A stretch of 57,900 nucleotides of DNA, taken from the NCBI GenBank assembly GCA_903851415.1, contig CAINOE010000169.1, forward strand, positions 1 through 57,900, read 5' to 3'. The DNA comes from an uncultured Rhodopila sp. Lineage in GTDB: Bacteria > Pseudomonadota > Alphaproteobacteria > Acetobacterales > Acetobacteraceae. This document shows, in pieces, positions 33,321 to 42,945 of this stretch (positions are counted from its first letter, which is position 1; every line of letters starts with the position of its first letter). The notes under the pieces are model-generated. The model saw only the letters and a program-made list of their open reading frames with translations, was not told where the DNA came from and ran no database searches. The translations under genes and the position numbers were made by a program.

Positions 33321-34691
33321 ATGCAGGTTACCGAGACGCTCTCCGACGGTTTGAAGCGTGGCTACACCGTGGTTCTCCCCGTCGCGGACCTGGAGTCGCG
33401 CCGGACCGAGCGTCTGACCTCCCTGGGCAAGACGCTCCGCATCCCCGGTTTCCGTCCCGGCAAGGTGCCGATGCCGATCGTCAGGCAGCGCTACGGCACG
33501 GCGGTGTCGGCTGAGATTCTGGAGGATTCGGTCAACCAGGCGGCGCAGAAGGTGATTACCGAGCGCGGCCTGCGCCCGGTGCAGCAGCCCAAGATCGACA
33601 TGGTGACGGAGAATCCCACGGCGCTGGCGTCGGACCTTGAATTCAAGCTCGAGATGGAGCTGATGCCGGACATCGTCCTGCCGGACTTCGGCAGCATTGA
33701 ACTGACTCGCATCAAGGCCGAGGTCCAGCCCGACGCAGTGGACAAGTCGCTCGCGCAGATCGCCAAATTCAACCGGGCGCTGGAGCCGATTTCGGCGGAA
33801 GCGCTGGAGGCGCGGGGACACGGCGCTGTCACCGGCGAGGTCGTCACCATCGATTTCGTGGGCAAGATCGACGGTGTTCCGTTCGAAGGCGGCGCCTCCA
33901 ACGACACACCGGTTGAAATCGGCGGCGAGGGTTTCATCCCCGGCTTCGCCGAGCAGTTGGAAGGCGTGCGTCCGGGTGACACCAGGATCCTGAACGTCAC
34001 CTTTCCGGAGACCTACGGCAAGGCCGATCTGGCCGGCAAGCCGGCGACGTTCGAGGTGACGGTCAAGCAGGTCAGCAGCCAGGTCATCCCCGCCATCGAC
34101 GACGAACTGGCCAAAAAGGTCGGTGCCGACAGCCTGGACGCGGTGCGCGAAATCATCGTCTCCCGCCAGCAACATGAATATGACTCCGCCAGCCGCTTGC
34201 GGCTGAAGAAGGATCTGCTGGACGCGCTGACCACGCTATCGTCGTTCCCGGTGCCGGTATCGATTCTGACGCAGGAGTTTGAGCAGATCTGGCAGCAGCT
34301 TGAGCAGGCGCGCAAAGCCGGCACGATGGATGAGGACGATAAGAATAAGGACGAGGACACCCTGCGTACGGAATACCAGGCGATCGCCGAACGGCGCGTC
34401 CGCCTTGGGCTGCTGCTCGCGGAAATCGGCCGGGTCAACAACATCAGCGTCTCCGAGCAGGAACTGGATCGCGCGGTCTATCAGCAGGCGATGCAGTACC
34501 CGGGGCAGGAGCAGCAGATGTATGAGTTTTTCCGGAAATACCCCCAGCTTACCAATCGCGTGCGCGGCCCGCTGCTGGAGGACAAAGTGGTGGACTTTGT
34601 GCTGGAATTGGCCAAGGTTACCGATACCATCGTCACGCCGGAGGAACTCCTGAAGGAACCCGACGCCGCCGCTGAAGCGCCCGCTGTCTGA
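33321..34691 (+). CDS. tig: Trigger factor
   Basis: Ribosome-associated chaperone and peptidyl-prolyl isomerase that meets nascent chains at the exit tunnel. The 456 residues have the three family parts: the ribosome-binding domain with the signature GFRPGKVPM (residues ~44-52), the FKBP-type domain with GEVVTIDFVGKIDGVPFEGG (residues ~170-190), and the long helical C-terminal chaperone arms. An acidic tail (EEDAAAEAP-like) ends it. The start at 33321 (MQVTETLSDGLKRGY) is the family start; the frame is open into the tRNA upstream. It heads the tig-clpP-clpX-lon series. Confidence 0.97.
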   Translation: MQVTETLSDGLKRGYTVVLPVADLESRRTERLTSLGKTLRIPGFRPGKVPMPIVRQRYGTAVSAEILEDSVNQAAQKVITERGLRPVQQPKIDMVTENPTALASDLEFKLEMELMPDIVLPDFGSIELTRIKAEVQPDAVDKSLAQIAKFNRALEPISAEALEARGHGAVTGEVVTIDFVGKIDGVPFEGGASNDTPVEIGGEGFIPGFAEQLEGVRPGDTRILNVTFPETYGKADLAGKPATFEVTVKQVSSQVIPAIDDELAKKVGADSLDAVREIIVSRQQHEYDSASRLRLKKDLLDALTTLSSFPVPVSILTQEFEQIWQQLEQARKAGTMDEDDKNKDEDTLRTEYQAIAERRVRLGLLLAEIGRVNNISVSEQELDRAVYQQAMQYPGQEQQMYEFFRKYPQLTNRVRGPLLEDKVVDFVLELAKVTDTIVTPEELLKEPDAAAEAPAV

Positions 34692-34804
34692 TCATTGGCC
34701 GCCTGATCGTCCGGCTGTTTGACCGGGTAGCTGGACTTCCCCGGCCATGCACTTACTTATGACTCGATTCTTTCTCCGACCCTTGCAACCTTTAGGTGAT
34801 GATC

Positions 34805-35452
34805 ATGCGGGACCGTGACCCTGTCGAGGTATATGGCAACTCCCTGGTTCCGATGGTGGTCGAGCAGACCGCGCGGGGCGAGCGGGCCTTCGACATCTAT
34901 TCGCGCTTGCTCAAGGAGCGCATTATTTTCCTCACCGGAGCGGTGTATGATCAGGTCAGCGCCCTGATCTGCGCCCAGTTGCTGTTCCTGGAGTCGGAAA
35001 ACCCATCAAAAGATATTTCCTTCTATATCAACAGCCCGGGCGGCGTGGTGTCGGCGGGGCTTGCGATCTATGACACCATGCAGTACATCCGCAGCCCCGT
35101 CAGCACTGTCTGCATTGGTCAGGCGGCGTCCATGGGCAGCCTGTTGCTCACCGCCGGCGCCAAGGGCAAGCGCTACGCCCTGCCGAACGCCCGCGTGATG
35201 GTGCACCAGCCCTCCGGCGGCGCCCAGGGCCAGGCCACGGACATCGAAATTCAGGCCCGCGAAATCCTGACGTTGCGCAAGCGTTTGAACGAGATCTATG
35301 TCCGGCATACCGGGCAGCCGATCGAGGCGATTGAACGCAAGCTGGAGCGCGATACGTATATGTCCGCCGAGGAAAGCCGCGATTTCGGCCTGGTGGATGA
35401 GGTCGTCGATCGCCGTCCGGAAGTCGAGTCAGCCGACTCGTCGAAAGGCTGA
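34805..35452 (+). CDS. clpP: ATP-dependent Clp protease proteolytic subunit
   Basis: A 215-residue serine peptidase that forms the double-heptamer chamber fed by ClpX or ClpA. The triad is present: Ser in IGQAASMGSLLL (residues ~95-106), His in RVMVHQPSGG, and Asp in the ERDTYMSAEESRDFGLVDEV region. The N-terminal loop PMVVEQTARGERAFDIYSRL and INSPGGVVSAG are standard. Three starts stand close together (GTG 34796, ATG 34799, ATG 34805); the last is correctly spaced from AGGTG. It is followed by an intrinsic terminator before clpX. Confidence 0.97.
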   Translation: MRDRDPVEVYGNSLVPMVVEQTARGERAFDIYSRLLKERIIFLTGAVYDQVSALICAQLLFLESENPSKDISFYINSPGGVVSAGLAIYDTMQYIRSPVSTVCIGQAASMGSLLLTAGAKGKRYALPNARVMVHQPSGGAQGQATDIEIQAREILTLRKRLNEIYVRHTGQPIEAIERKLERDTYMSAEESRDFGLVDEVVDRRPEVESADSSKG

Positions 35453-35477
35453 TCGTCCCGCCAACGCATTTCAAACC

Positions 35478-35515
35478 TCCGGGACGGCACCGCGCCGTCT
35501 CGGACTTTTCTTTTT
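35478..35515 (+). terminator. Intrinsic terminator after clpP
   Basis: TCCGGGACGGC and GCCGTCTCGGA form an 11-bp stem (one G-T pair) with loop ACCGC, followed by CTTTTCTTTTTC. This is a clear rho-independent terminator 25 bases after clpP, so clpX likely has its own promoter. Confidence 0.88.
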
Positions 35516-35659
35516 CAGCCGAATCATTGTGGTTTATACGGCACGGTTCGCCGTATGAATGGCATGTTCAGGGGATTGGCGTTCCGCGGTTCTTGTCCCT
35601 GCCGCGTCTAGGGAGTTATGATTCCCCATTGGACCCCTGTGTTCGGGGGAGGAGTGCGC

Positions 35660-36913
<1,254 letters not shown>

Positions 36914-37087
36914 TTATCCGGCGCACCCGAACCTTCGGCTCGCGGGGACGTGATCGTGGATTTCAAGGGCTTGCGGCAACCCGTTCGGCGGCCATATTCG
37001 GCGAATGGGGTGTAGCAAGCCCGTAGAAAGCGCTTTCCGTGCCGCTGTCGGGCGGGAGTCGCTGACTGTCCTTTAGGAGGTCACAGA

Positions 37088-39532
37088 ATGACGGAACAAG
37101 ATCGGCCCTCTCCGGAGCGGCCTGCCGGCAAGGTTCATGCCCATAGCGATGTGATGGCCGTGCTGCCATTGCGCGACATCGTGGTGTTTCCCCACATGAT
37201 CGTCCCGCTGTTCGTCGGCCGCGAAAAGTCGGTTCGCGCGCTGGAAGCGGTGATGAAGGATGACAAGCAGATCCTGCTGGTCGCCCAGAAGAACGCATCC
37301 CAGGACGACCCGTCGATCGAGGACATTTATCGAATCGGCACCGTCTCCACGATCCTGCAGCTTTTGAAACTGCCTGATGGTACCGTCAAGGTGCTGGTCG
37401 AAGGCGGCCGCCGCGCCAAAATTACCGGCTTCAAGGAAACCGAAGCCTTCTTCGAAGCCCAGACCGAGGCGATGCCCGACGTGTTCGGGGAGAAGAAGGA
37501 TCTTGAGGCGCTCGGCCGCACGGTCGTGTCCCAGTTCGAGCAATACATTAAACTGAACAAAAAGATCGCGCCGGAGGTGCTGGTTTCGCTGAACCAGATC
37601 GAGGAGCCCTCGAAGCTCGCCGACACGGTCGCCAGCCATCTGAACCTGAAGATCCCCGAGAAGCAGGACCTGCTGGAGATCGCCCGCATCAGCGAGCGGC
37701 TGGAGCGCGTCTTCGGCCACATGGAGTCGGAGATCGGCGTCCTCCAGGTCGAAAAGCGCATCCGCAACCGCGTCAAGCGGCAGATGGAGAAGACCCAGCG
37801 CGAGTACTATCTGAACGAGCAACTCAAGGCGATCCAGAAGGAACTGGGCGAGGGCGAGGACGGCAAGGACGAGAACGCCGAACTCGAAGCCAAGATCAAG
37901 AAGACCAAATTCAGCAAGGAAGCCCGCGAAAAGGCCATCGCGGAGCTGAAAAAGCTGCGCACCATGAGCCCCATGAGCGCGGAAGCGACGGTGGTGCGCA
38001 ACTACCTCGACTGGATGCTGTCGATCCCCTGGAAGAAGCGCAGCAAGATCCGCAACGACGTTGTGGAAGCCGAGAAGGTGCTGGAAGCCGATCACTACGG
38101 CCTGGAGAAGGTCAAGGAGCGGATCATCGAGTACCTGGCGGTGCAGGCGCGCAGCCCGAAGGTGCGCGGGCCGATCCTGTGCCTGGTCGGACCGCCGGGC
38201 GTTGGGAAGACGTCGCTGGGCAAGTCGATCGCCAAGGCGACCGGGCGCAGCTTCGTGCGCATGTCGCTCGGCGGCGTGCGGGATGAAGCCGAGGTGAGGG
38301 GCCACCGGCGGACTTATATCGGCTCCATGCCGGGCAAGGTCATCCAGGGCATGAAGAAGGCCAAGACCTCCAACCCGTTGTTCCTGCTGGACGAAGTGGA
38401 CAAGCTCGGCTCCGACTGGCGCGGCGATCCGTCGTCGGCGTTGCTGGAGGTGCTGGACCCCGAACAGAACTCGACGTTCGCGGACCACTACCTGGAGGTC
38501 GATTACGATCTGTCAGACGTGATGTTCGTCACCACGGCCAACAGCCTGCGCATGCCGCAGCCGCTGCTCGACCGCATGGAGATCATCCGCATCCCCGGCT
38601 ACACCGAGGATGAGAAGGTCGAGATCGCCAAGCGCCATTTGATCAACAAGCAGGGCGAGGCGCACGGGCTGAAGAAGGAAGAGTGGAGCATCACCGATGA
38701 CGCTTTGCGCGACCTGATCCGGTACTACTCGCGCGAAGCCGGCGTCCGCAACCTGGAGCGGGAAATCGCCAACCTGGCGCGGAAGTCGGTCAAGGAGATC
38801 GTCACCAAGAAGACTCCCAAGGTGTCGGTCACCCGCAAGAACCTGGAGAAGTTCGCCGGCGTCAAGAAGTTCCGCTTCGGCGAGACGGAAGCCGAGGACA
38901 TGGTCGGCGTCGTCACCGGCCTGGCCTGGACGGAAGTCGGCGGCGAAATCCTGACCATCGAGTCGGTGCTGCTGCCCGGCAAGGGCAACGTCAAGCACAC
39001 CGGCAAGCTGGGCGACGTGATGCAGGAGAGCGTCTCCGCGGCGCTGAGTTATGTCCGCAGCCGCTCGACCAAGTTCGGCATCAAGCCGACGCTGTTCGAG
39101 AAGCGGGACATCCATGTGCACGTGCCGGAAGGGGCGACCCCGAAGGACGGGCCGTCGGCGGGCGTCGCGATGGCGACCTCCATCGTGTCGATCCTGACCG
39201 GCATCCCGGTGCGGCGCGACGTGGCCATGACGGGTGAGATCACCCTGCGCGGCCGCATCCTGCCCATCGGCGGCCTGAAGGAGAAGCTGCTTGCGGCGCT
39301 GCGCGCGGGCATCACCACGGTCTTCATTCCGAAAGAGAATGAGAAGGACCTGGCGGAGATCCCTGATAACGTGAAGAAGCACCTGAAGCTGATCCCGGTG
39401 GCCGACGTGGACGAAGTGATCGCCCAGGCGCTGGCCCGGCGTCCGGTGGCAATCGAGTGGGAGGAGCCGGCTGATGCGCCTCTGCCGGCGGCGGCGGCGC
39501 AACCGGCTGCCCAGGCGTCTCTGCCACATTGA
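37088..39532 (+). CDS. lon: ATP-dependent protease La (Lon)
   Basis: An 814-residue cytoplasmic AAA+ serine protease that degrades misfolded and regulatory proteins. The N-terminal substrate domain (VLPLRDIVVFPHMIVPLFVG, residues ~22-41) and coiled coil are followed by Walker A VGPPGVGKTSLGK (residues ~356-368), Walker B LFLLDEVDKLG, and the C-terminal protease with the catalytic Ser in TPKDGPSAGVAMAT and the Lys in IGGLKEKLLAALRAG. AGGAGGT lies seven to eight bases before the ATG. A short Ala/Pro-rich tail ends it. A textbook terminator follows. Confidence 0.98.
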   Translation: MTEQDRPSPERPAGKVHAHSDVMAVLPLRDIVVFPHMIVPLFVGREKSVRALEAVMKDDKQILLVAQKNASQDDPSIEDIYRIGTVSTILQLLKLPDGTVKVLVEGGRRAKITGFKETEAFFEAQTEAMPDVFGEKKDLEALGRTVVSQFEQYIKLNKKIAPEVLVSLNQIEEPSKLADTVASHLNLKIPEKQDLLEIARISERLERVFGHMESEIGVLQVEKRIRNRVKRQMEKTQREYYLNEQLKAIQKELGEGEDGKDENAELEAKIKKTKFSKEAREKAIAELKKLRTMSPMSAEATVVRNYLDWMLSIPWKKRSKIRNDVVEAEKVLEADHYGLEKVKERIIEYLAVQARSPKVRGPILCLVGPPGVGKTSLGKSIAKATGRSFVRMSLGGVRDEAEVRGHRRTYIGSMPGKVIQGMKKAKTSNPLFLLDEVDKLGSDWRGDPSSALLEVLDPEQNSTFADHYLEVDYDLSDVMFVTTANSLRMPQPLLDRMEIIRIPGYTEDEKVEIAKRHLINKQGEAHGLKKEEWSITDDALRDLIRYYSREAGVRNLEREIANLARKSVKEIVTKKTPKVSVTRKNLEKFAGVKKFRFGETEAEDMVGVVTGLAWTEVGGEILTIESVLLPGKGNVKHTGKLGDVMQESVSAALSYVRSRSTKFGIKPTLFEKRDIHVHVPEGATPKDGPSAGVAMATSIVSILTGIPVRRDVAMTGEITLRGRILPIGGLKEKLLAALRAGITTVFIPKENEKDLAEIPDNVKKHLKLIPVADVDEVIAQALARRPVAIEWEEPADAPLPAAAAQPAAQASLPH

Positions 39533-39537
39533 TCAAG

Positions 39538-39572
39538 AACGGCCCGCAAACCTAGGTTGCGGGCCGTTTTCC
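39538..39572 (+). terminator. Intrinsic terminator after lon
   Basis: AACGGCCCGCAA and TTGCGGGCCGTT form a perfect 12-bp stem around ACCTAGG, followed by TTCCCC. It starts six bases after the lon stop. Confidence 0.93.
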
Positions 39573-39686
39573 CCGGGAATCCGTGGTCAAAGCATTGACG
39601 CGCCGGAAACCGCGCCAGTAGTGTCCGCCCGCTTCTCCGGACTGCTCGTTCGGATTTTCGAGTCGTGGACATGAGAGGGAAACGCA

Positions 39687-39959
39687 GTGAACAAAATGGA
39701 CCTCATCGCAGCGGTCGCCGATGGGAACGACCTCTCGCGCGCTAAGGCAGGTGAAGTCGTCGATAGCGTTTTCGGCGCTATCACCGATGCGCTGAAGAAC
39801 AAGGAAGAGGTCCGGCTGGTCGGTTTCGGCACCTTCGTCGCTGCCACGCGCAAAGCCAGCACGGGCCGCAACCCGCGTACGGGCGAGGAGATGGAGATCC
39901 CTGAATCGACCACCGTGCGCTTCAAGGCCGGCAAGGGCCTGAAAGATTCCGTCGGCTGA
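39687..39959 (+). CDS. hupB: DNA-binding protein HU
   Basis: A 90-residue histone-like protein that bends and compacts DNA as a dimer. It matches HU from end to end: MNKMDLIAAVA, then VRLVGFGTFVAATRKAS and the DNA-gripping arm GRNPRTGEEMEIPESTTVRF with the intercalating-Pro region NP. The start is a GTG at 39687 with GAGGG eight bases before; the ATG at 39696 is less well spaced. Its position after lon is conserved in proteobacteria. A terminator hairpin separates it from tRNA-Val. Confidence 0.97.
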   Translation: MNKMDLIAAVADGNDLSRAKAGEVVDSVFGAITDALKNKEEVRLVGFGTFVAATRKASTGRNPRTGEEMEIPESTTVRFKAGKGLKDSVG

Positions 39960-39969
39960 GCCGGGACAG

Positions 39970-40000
39970 GGTGGCGCCGTGTTTGGTGCCACCTTTGTTC
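39970..40000 (+). terminator. Intrinsic terminator after hupB
   Basis: GGTGGCGCC and GGTGCCACC form a 9-bp stem (one G-T pair) with loop GTGTTT, followed by TTTGTTC, ten bases after the hupB stop. Confidence 0.8.
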
Positions 40001-40017
40001 GGGCGGCCGAGTTGGTG

Positions 40018-40092
40018 GGGCGGTTAGCTCAGCGGTAGAGCGTCTCGTTTACACCGAGAGGGTCGGCGGTTCGAATCCGTCACCGCCCACCA
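40018..40092 (+). tRNA. tRNA-Val (anticodon UAC), CCA encoded
   Basis: A 75-nt tRNA with acceptor arms GGGCGGT and ACCGCCC, discriminator A and encoded CCA. The anticodon stem TCTCG/CGAGA encloses TTTACAC, giving anticodon TAC. The D arm (GCTCAGCGGTAGAGC) and T arm (CGGCGGTTCGAATCCGTC) are regular. Confidence 0.96.
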
Positions 40093-40136
40093 GATTGATA
40101 TTTCGGCGCAGATGCCCATCATGGCCACCTCACCCC

Positions 40137-40228
40137 GTGTCATGGCCGGATTTATTCCGGCTACTCACGAATTGCGGTGCCGGTTGAGGCAAAGTCGTGG
40201 ATGGCCGGACCAAGTCCGGCCACGACAC
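40137..40228. repeat. Dispersed inverted repeat, diverged copy
   Basis: GTGTCATGGCCGGATTTATTC at the left is complementary in its outer part to CCGGCCACGACAC at the right, with an internal GTCGTGGATGGCCGGACCAA arm. This subtype resembles the copy between nuoJ and nuoK. It lies between tRNA-Val and the DUF5615 gene. Confidence 0.75.
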
Positions 40229-40311
40229 ATTGGCGACGTCCGTGCCGCCATTCGTCGGGGTTGCCGCCATGCGGACAAGCCGGGCCGTGCCGGTAAGAGT
40301 TAAATGCCCGC

Positions 40312-40689
40312 CTAACGATCCTTTGCCCAGTTTTGCACCTCGACTGACCCGTCGGCGTGCACCTCGATCAGCAGGTTGATCAGGCTGTCCTGCCGTTCGG
40401 CGACGTCGATAGCGAGGTCGAACAGGCGCATCTGCTCTCTGCGCACCACAGCGGGAACGATGATAATCAGACCGTTGTGCACCTCAAGCTCAGCATAGAG
40501 CCTCAGGAAGTCCTTCCGGTTGTTGGTGACGATCACGTAGTTCCGCTCGGCCGCCAGGCCCGCCACGTGCCAATCGCTGGTGCCTTCCAGATTCAGCCAC
40601 GTGACGTGCATGCAAGCCAAGCCGCGAGCCTGCGCGACCGACGCCAGTTTCGGCGACAGGCACTCGTCGATCAGGATGGGGTCGATCAT
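40312..40689 (-). CDS. DUF5615 PIN-like protein, probable toxin
   Basis: A 125-residue PIN-like protein of the DUF5615 type. It opens with LIDECLSPKLASVAQARGL (the Asp-Glu that replaces the PIN active-site start), then WLNLEGTSDWHVAGLAAERN and YVIVTNNRKDFLRLY, whose Asp and Asn are family hallmarks. Such proteins are usually encoded with a DUF433 partner and regarded as toxin-antitoxin systems with a predicted RNase toxin; I know of little direct biochemistry. The ATG overlaps the DUF433 stop by four bases (ATGA). Confidence 0.88.
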   Translation of the reverse strand: MIDPILIDECLSPKLASVAQARGLACMHVTWLNLEGTSDWHVAGLAAERNYVIVTNNRKDFLRLYAELEVHNGLIIIVPAVVRREQMRLFDLAIDVAERQDSLINLLIEVHADGSVEVQNWAKDR

Positions 40690-40964
40690 GCTTCGACGGG
40701 GACTTCCCGCCAGTTTGGGCCGATATTCTCCTCGGCCCAGGCAATGACGGCCTCGATCCCGTCCAGCGGCAGGCTCGGGTAGTCGCAGAAGATCTCCTGC
40801 CGGCTGTACCCCGCCTTCAGGTGGATCAGAATCATCTCCACCGGTATCCGCGTCCCGCGAATCGTCGGCACCCCGCCCATGATCTCGGGGTTGCAGACGA
40901 TCGTCGCCGGCAGGCTCCGCTTCTTCGCGTGCAGGATCATGACGTCCGTCTCCTTGATCTCCAT
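40686..40964 (-). CDS. DUF433 protein, probable antitoxin
   Basis: A ~92-residue protein of the DUF433 family. The core is IVCNPEIMGGVPTIRGTRIP, followed by VEMILIHLKAGYSRQEIFCD and LPLDGIEAVIAWAEENI, a helix-turn-helix-type fold used as antitoxin with DUF5615 partners. The start at 40964 (MEIKETDVMILHAKK) has GGAAAG nine bases upstream; the frame is open to 41012. It is the first gene of the pair and so is made before the toxin. The pair sits on the minus strand between two rightward tRNA genes, suggesting insertion into a core region. Confidence 0.87.
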   Translation of the reverse strand: MEIKETDVMILHAKKRSLPATIVCNPEIMGGVPTIRGTRIPVEMILIHLKAGYSRQEIFCDYPSLPLDGIEAVIAWAEENIGPNWREVPVEA

Positions 40965-41047
40965 ATTATACTGCTTTCCAAGGCCGATCTCAACCAAACG
41001 CCCTTGACGCACGGAACCGCCCGGCCTAAACGCTGCGGCCTGCCGAT

Positions 41048-41124
41048 GCGGGAGTAGCTCAGTCGGTTAGAGCGCCGGCCTGTCACGCCGGAGGTCGCGG
41101 GTTCGAGCCCCGTCTCTCGCGCCA
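41048..41124 (+). tRNA. tRNA-Asp (anticodon GUC), CCA encoded
   Basis: A 77-nt tRNA with acceptor arms GCGGGAG and CTCTCGC (one G-T pair), discriminator G, and encoded CCA. The anticodon stem CCGGC/GCCGG encloses CTGTCAC, giving anticodon GTC. D and T arms are regular. It lies 240 bp upstream of nuoA, a spacer with no recognised gene that should hold the nuo promoter. Confidence 0.96.
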
Positions 41125-41364
41125 GCATCGTCTTCCAAATATCACGCGCCTGATGGCACCGGAGTTGGCGCGAAAGCGCCCTTCGGGCTAACTCTTTCCA
41201 TCGCCGTCATTGCTGCGGCGGCATTTTCCGGCCTTACCCCTATGGCGGTGACGGCGGGATCAGTCTAATACCACCGTCACTGCGGAACCGGACAGGCCCT
41301 CGCCCCAGGCGTGCGGCATGGCCGAGGCTGTGGCGGGAGTCAAACGACATAGCGCGGGACCAAT

Positions 41365-41730
41365 ATGCAGCCTGTTCTCTTCGGGTATCTGCCGATCCTG
41401 GTGTTTCTGGTCATTGCCGGGGGCATCGCCATCTCGATGGTCGCAGGGTCGTTGATCGCCGCACGCCAGAAGCCATATGCCGAAAAGCTGTCGGCCTATG
41501 AATGCGGGTTCGAGGCGTTCGATGATGCACGGCGCCGGTTCGACGTACGCTATTATCTTGTCGCCATCTTGTTCATCATCTTCGACCTCGAGGTCGCGTT
41601 CCTGTTTCCCTGGGCCGTCGCCCTGAAGGGGATCGGCGCATTCGGCTTCTGGTCGATGATCGCCTTCCTTGGCGTTCTCACCGTCGGCTTTATCTACGAG
41701 TGGTGCAAAGGCGCGCTGGAATGGGAGTAG
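41365..41730 (+). CDS. nuoA: NADH-quinone oxidoreductase subunit A
   Basis: A 121-residue membrane subunit of complex I (ND3 homologue) with three helices. The loop between helices 1 and 2 carries the conserved LSAYECGFEAFDDARRRFDV (residues ~43-62, Cys at the quinone-channel junction), followed by VRYYLVAILFIIFDLEVAFL. It is the first gene of a complete nuoA-N operon; nuoB starts four bases after its stop. Confidence 0.97.
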   Translation: MQPVLFGYLPILVFLVIAGGIAISMVAGSLIAARQKPYAEKLSAYECGFEAFDDARRRFDVRYYLVAILFIIFDLEVAFLFPWAVALKGIGAFGFWSMIAFLGVLTVGFIYEWCKGALEWE

Positions 41731-41734
41731 CAGC

Positions 41735-42289
41735 ATGAACGACTCAGCCCTGTTGGCCTGGAACCGCGATCACCTGCCGCCCGGCCCCGAACAGGACGCC
41801 GTCATCAAGGGGATCACCGGTGAGATCGCCGACAAGGGCTTCCTGGTCGCGAACATCGACAAGGTGGTGAACTGGGCGCGCACCGGCAGCCTGTGGCCGA
41901 TGACTTTCGGTCTGGCATGCTGCGCGATCGAAATGATACACGCGTATATGCCGCGGTATGACCTGGACCGCCTGGGGATCATCCCGCGCGCCTCGCCGCG
42001 GCAAAGCGACGTGATGATCGTCGCCGGCACCTTGACCAACAAAATGGCGCCGGCTTTGCGCCGGGTCTATGACCAGATGCCGGAGCCGCGCTGGGTCATC
42101 AGCATGGGAAGCTGCGCCAACGGCGGCGGCTATTATCATTACTCCTATTCGGTGGTGCGCGGGTGCGACCGGGTCGTTCCGGTGGATATCTATGTCCCCG
42201 GCTGTCCGCCCTCGGCCGAGGCTCTGGTTTACGGAATCATGCAGTTGCAGAAGAAAATCCGCCGCACCGGGACGATCCTTCGTGGCTGA
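41735..42289 (+). CDS. nuoB: NADH-quinone oxidoreductase subunit B
   Basis: A 184-residue peripheral-arm subunit (PSST homologue) that holds cluster N2, the last [4Fe-4S] before quinone. The ligands are visible: the tandem Cys in FGLACCAIEMIHAYM, Cys in SMGSCANGGGYYH and Cys in VPGCPPSAEALVYG. The C-terminus overlaps the nuoC start by eight bases. A non-homologous extension upstream of the ATG at 41735 lies inside nuoA and was discarded. Confidence 0.97.
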   Translation: MNDSALLAWNRDHLPPGPEQDAVIKGITGEIADKGFLVANIDKVVNWARTGSLWPMTFGLACCAIEMIHAYMPRYDLDRLGIIPRASPRQSDVMIVAGTLTNKMAPALRRVYDQMPEPRWVISMGSCANGGGYYHYSYSVVRGCDRVVPVDIYVPGCPPSAEALVYGIMQLQKKIRRTGTILRG

Positions 42290-42941
42290 CGAAGCGCCCG
42301 CCGCGGAGGCCGCTCCGCCGCCGCCTCCGTCCGCGCTGGAATTGCTGGGGCAGGCGGTCGCCTCGATCCCCGGCGTCAGCGGCTTTCGCATCGAGAGCAA
42401 CGAACTGGTTGCACATGCGGCGCGCGATTCGCTGCGGGAGGTGGTGACGGCGCTGCGCGACGACCCCCGCTTCGCCTTCGAGCAGGTCATGGACATCTGC
42501 GGCGTCGACTGGCCTGATCGGCCGGAACGGTTCGATGTCGTTTATAACCTGCTGTCGGTGTCGCTGAACCAGCGCGTCAGAATCATCGTCACCACGGATG
42601 CCGCTACGCCTGTCCCGTCGGTATGCTCGGTCTGGCCGGCGGCGACGTGGTGGGAACGCGAGGCATGGGACCTGTTCGGCATCGTCTTCGACGGCCAGCC
42701 GGATCTGCGCCGAATCCTGACCGATTACGGGTTCGAGGGGCATCCGTTGCGCAAGGATTTCCCGTTGACCGGCTATGTCGAGGTCCGCTTCGATGAGGAC
42801 CGCAAGCAGGTCGTCTATGAGCCGGTGGTATTGACGCAGGATTTCCGCAGCTTTGATTTCCTGTCTCCCTGGGAGGCGATGACCACCTTGCCCGGCGATG
42901 AAAAGGTGTTCACCGAGCGCGCCGAACAGGCGAAAGGCTGA
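42282..42941 (+). CDS. nuoC: NADH-quinone oxidoreductase subunit C
   Basis: A 219-residue peripheral-arm subunit (30-kDa homologue) at the quinone-module interface; separate from NuoD, unlike the fused form of E. coli. The family signature is intact: WWEREAWDLFGIVFDGQPDL and RILTDYGFEGHPLRKDFPLT (residues ~125-165). The start is a GTG at 42282, inside the end of nuoB. The N-terminus has an unusual Ala/Pro-rich stretch (DEAPAAEAAPPPPPS) before the domain. Confidence 0.96.
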   Translation: MADEAPAAEAAPPPPPSALELLGQAVASIPGVSGFRIESNELVAHAARDSLREVVTALRDDPRFAFEQVMDICGVDWPDRPERFDVVYNLLSVSLNQRVRIIVTTDAATPVPSVCSVWPAATWWEREAWDLFGIVFDGQPDLRRILTDYGFEGHPLRKDFPLTGYVEVRFDEDRKQVVYEPVVLTQDFRSFDFLSPWEAMTTLPGDEKVFTERAEQAKG

Positions 42942-42945
42942 CCGC

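Noticed and set aside
41125..41364. Extra small gene or RNA between tRNA-Asp and nuoA
   Set aside because: Only short hairpins (for example around GGCGCGAAAGCGCC) are seen; no open frame with a ribosome binding site and no known RNA family.
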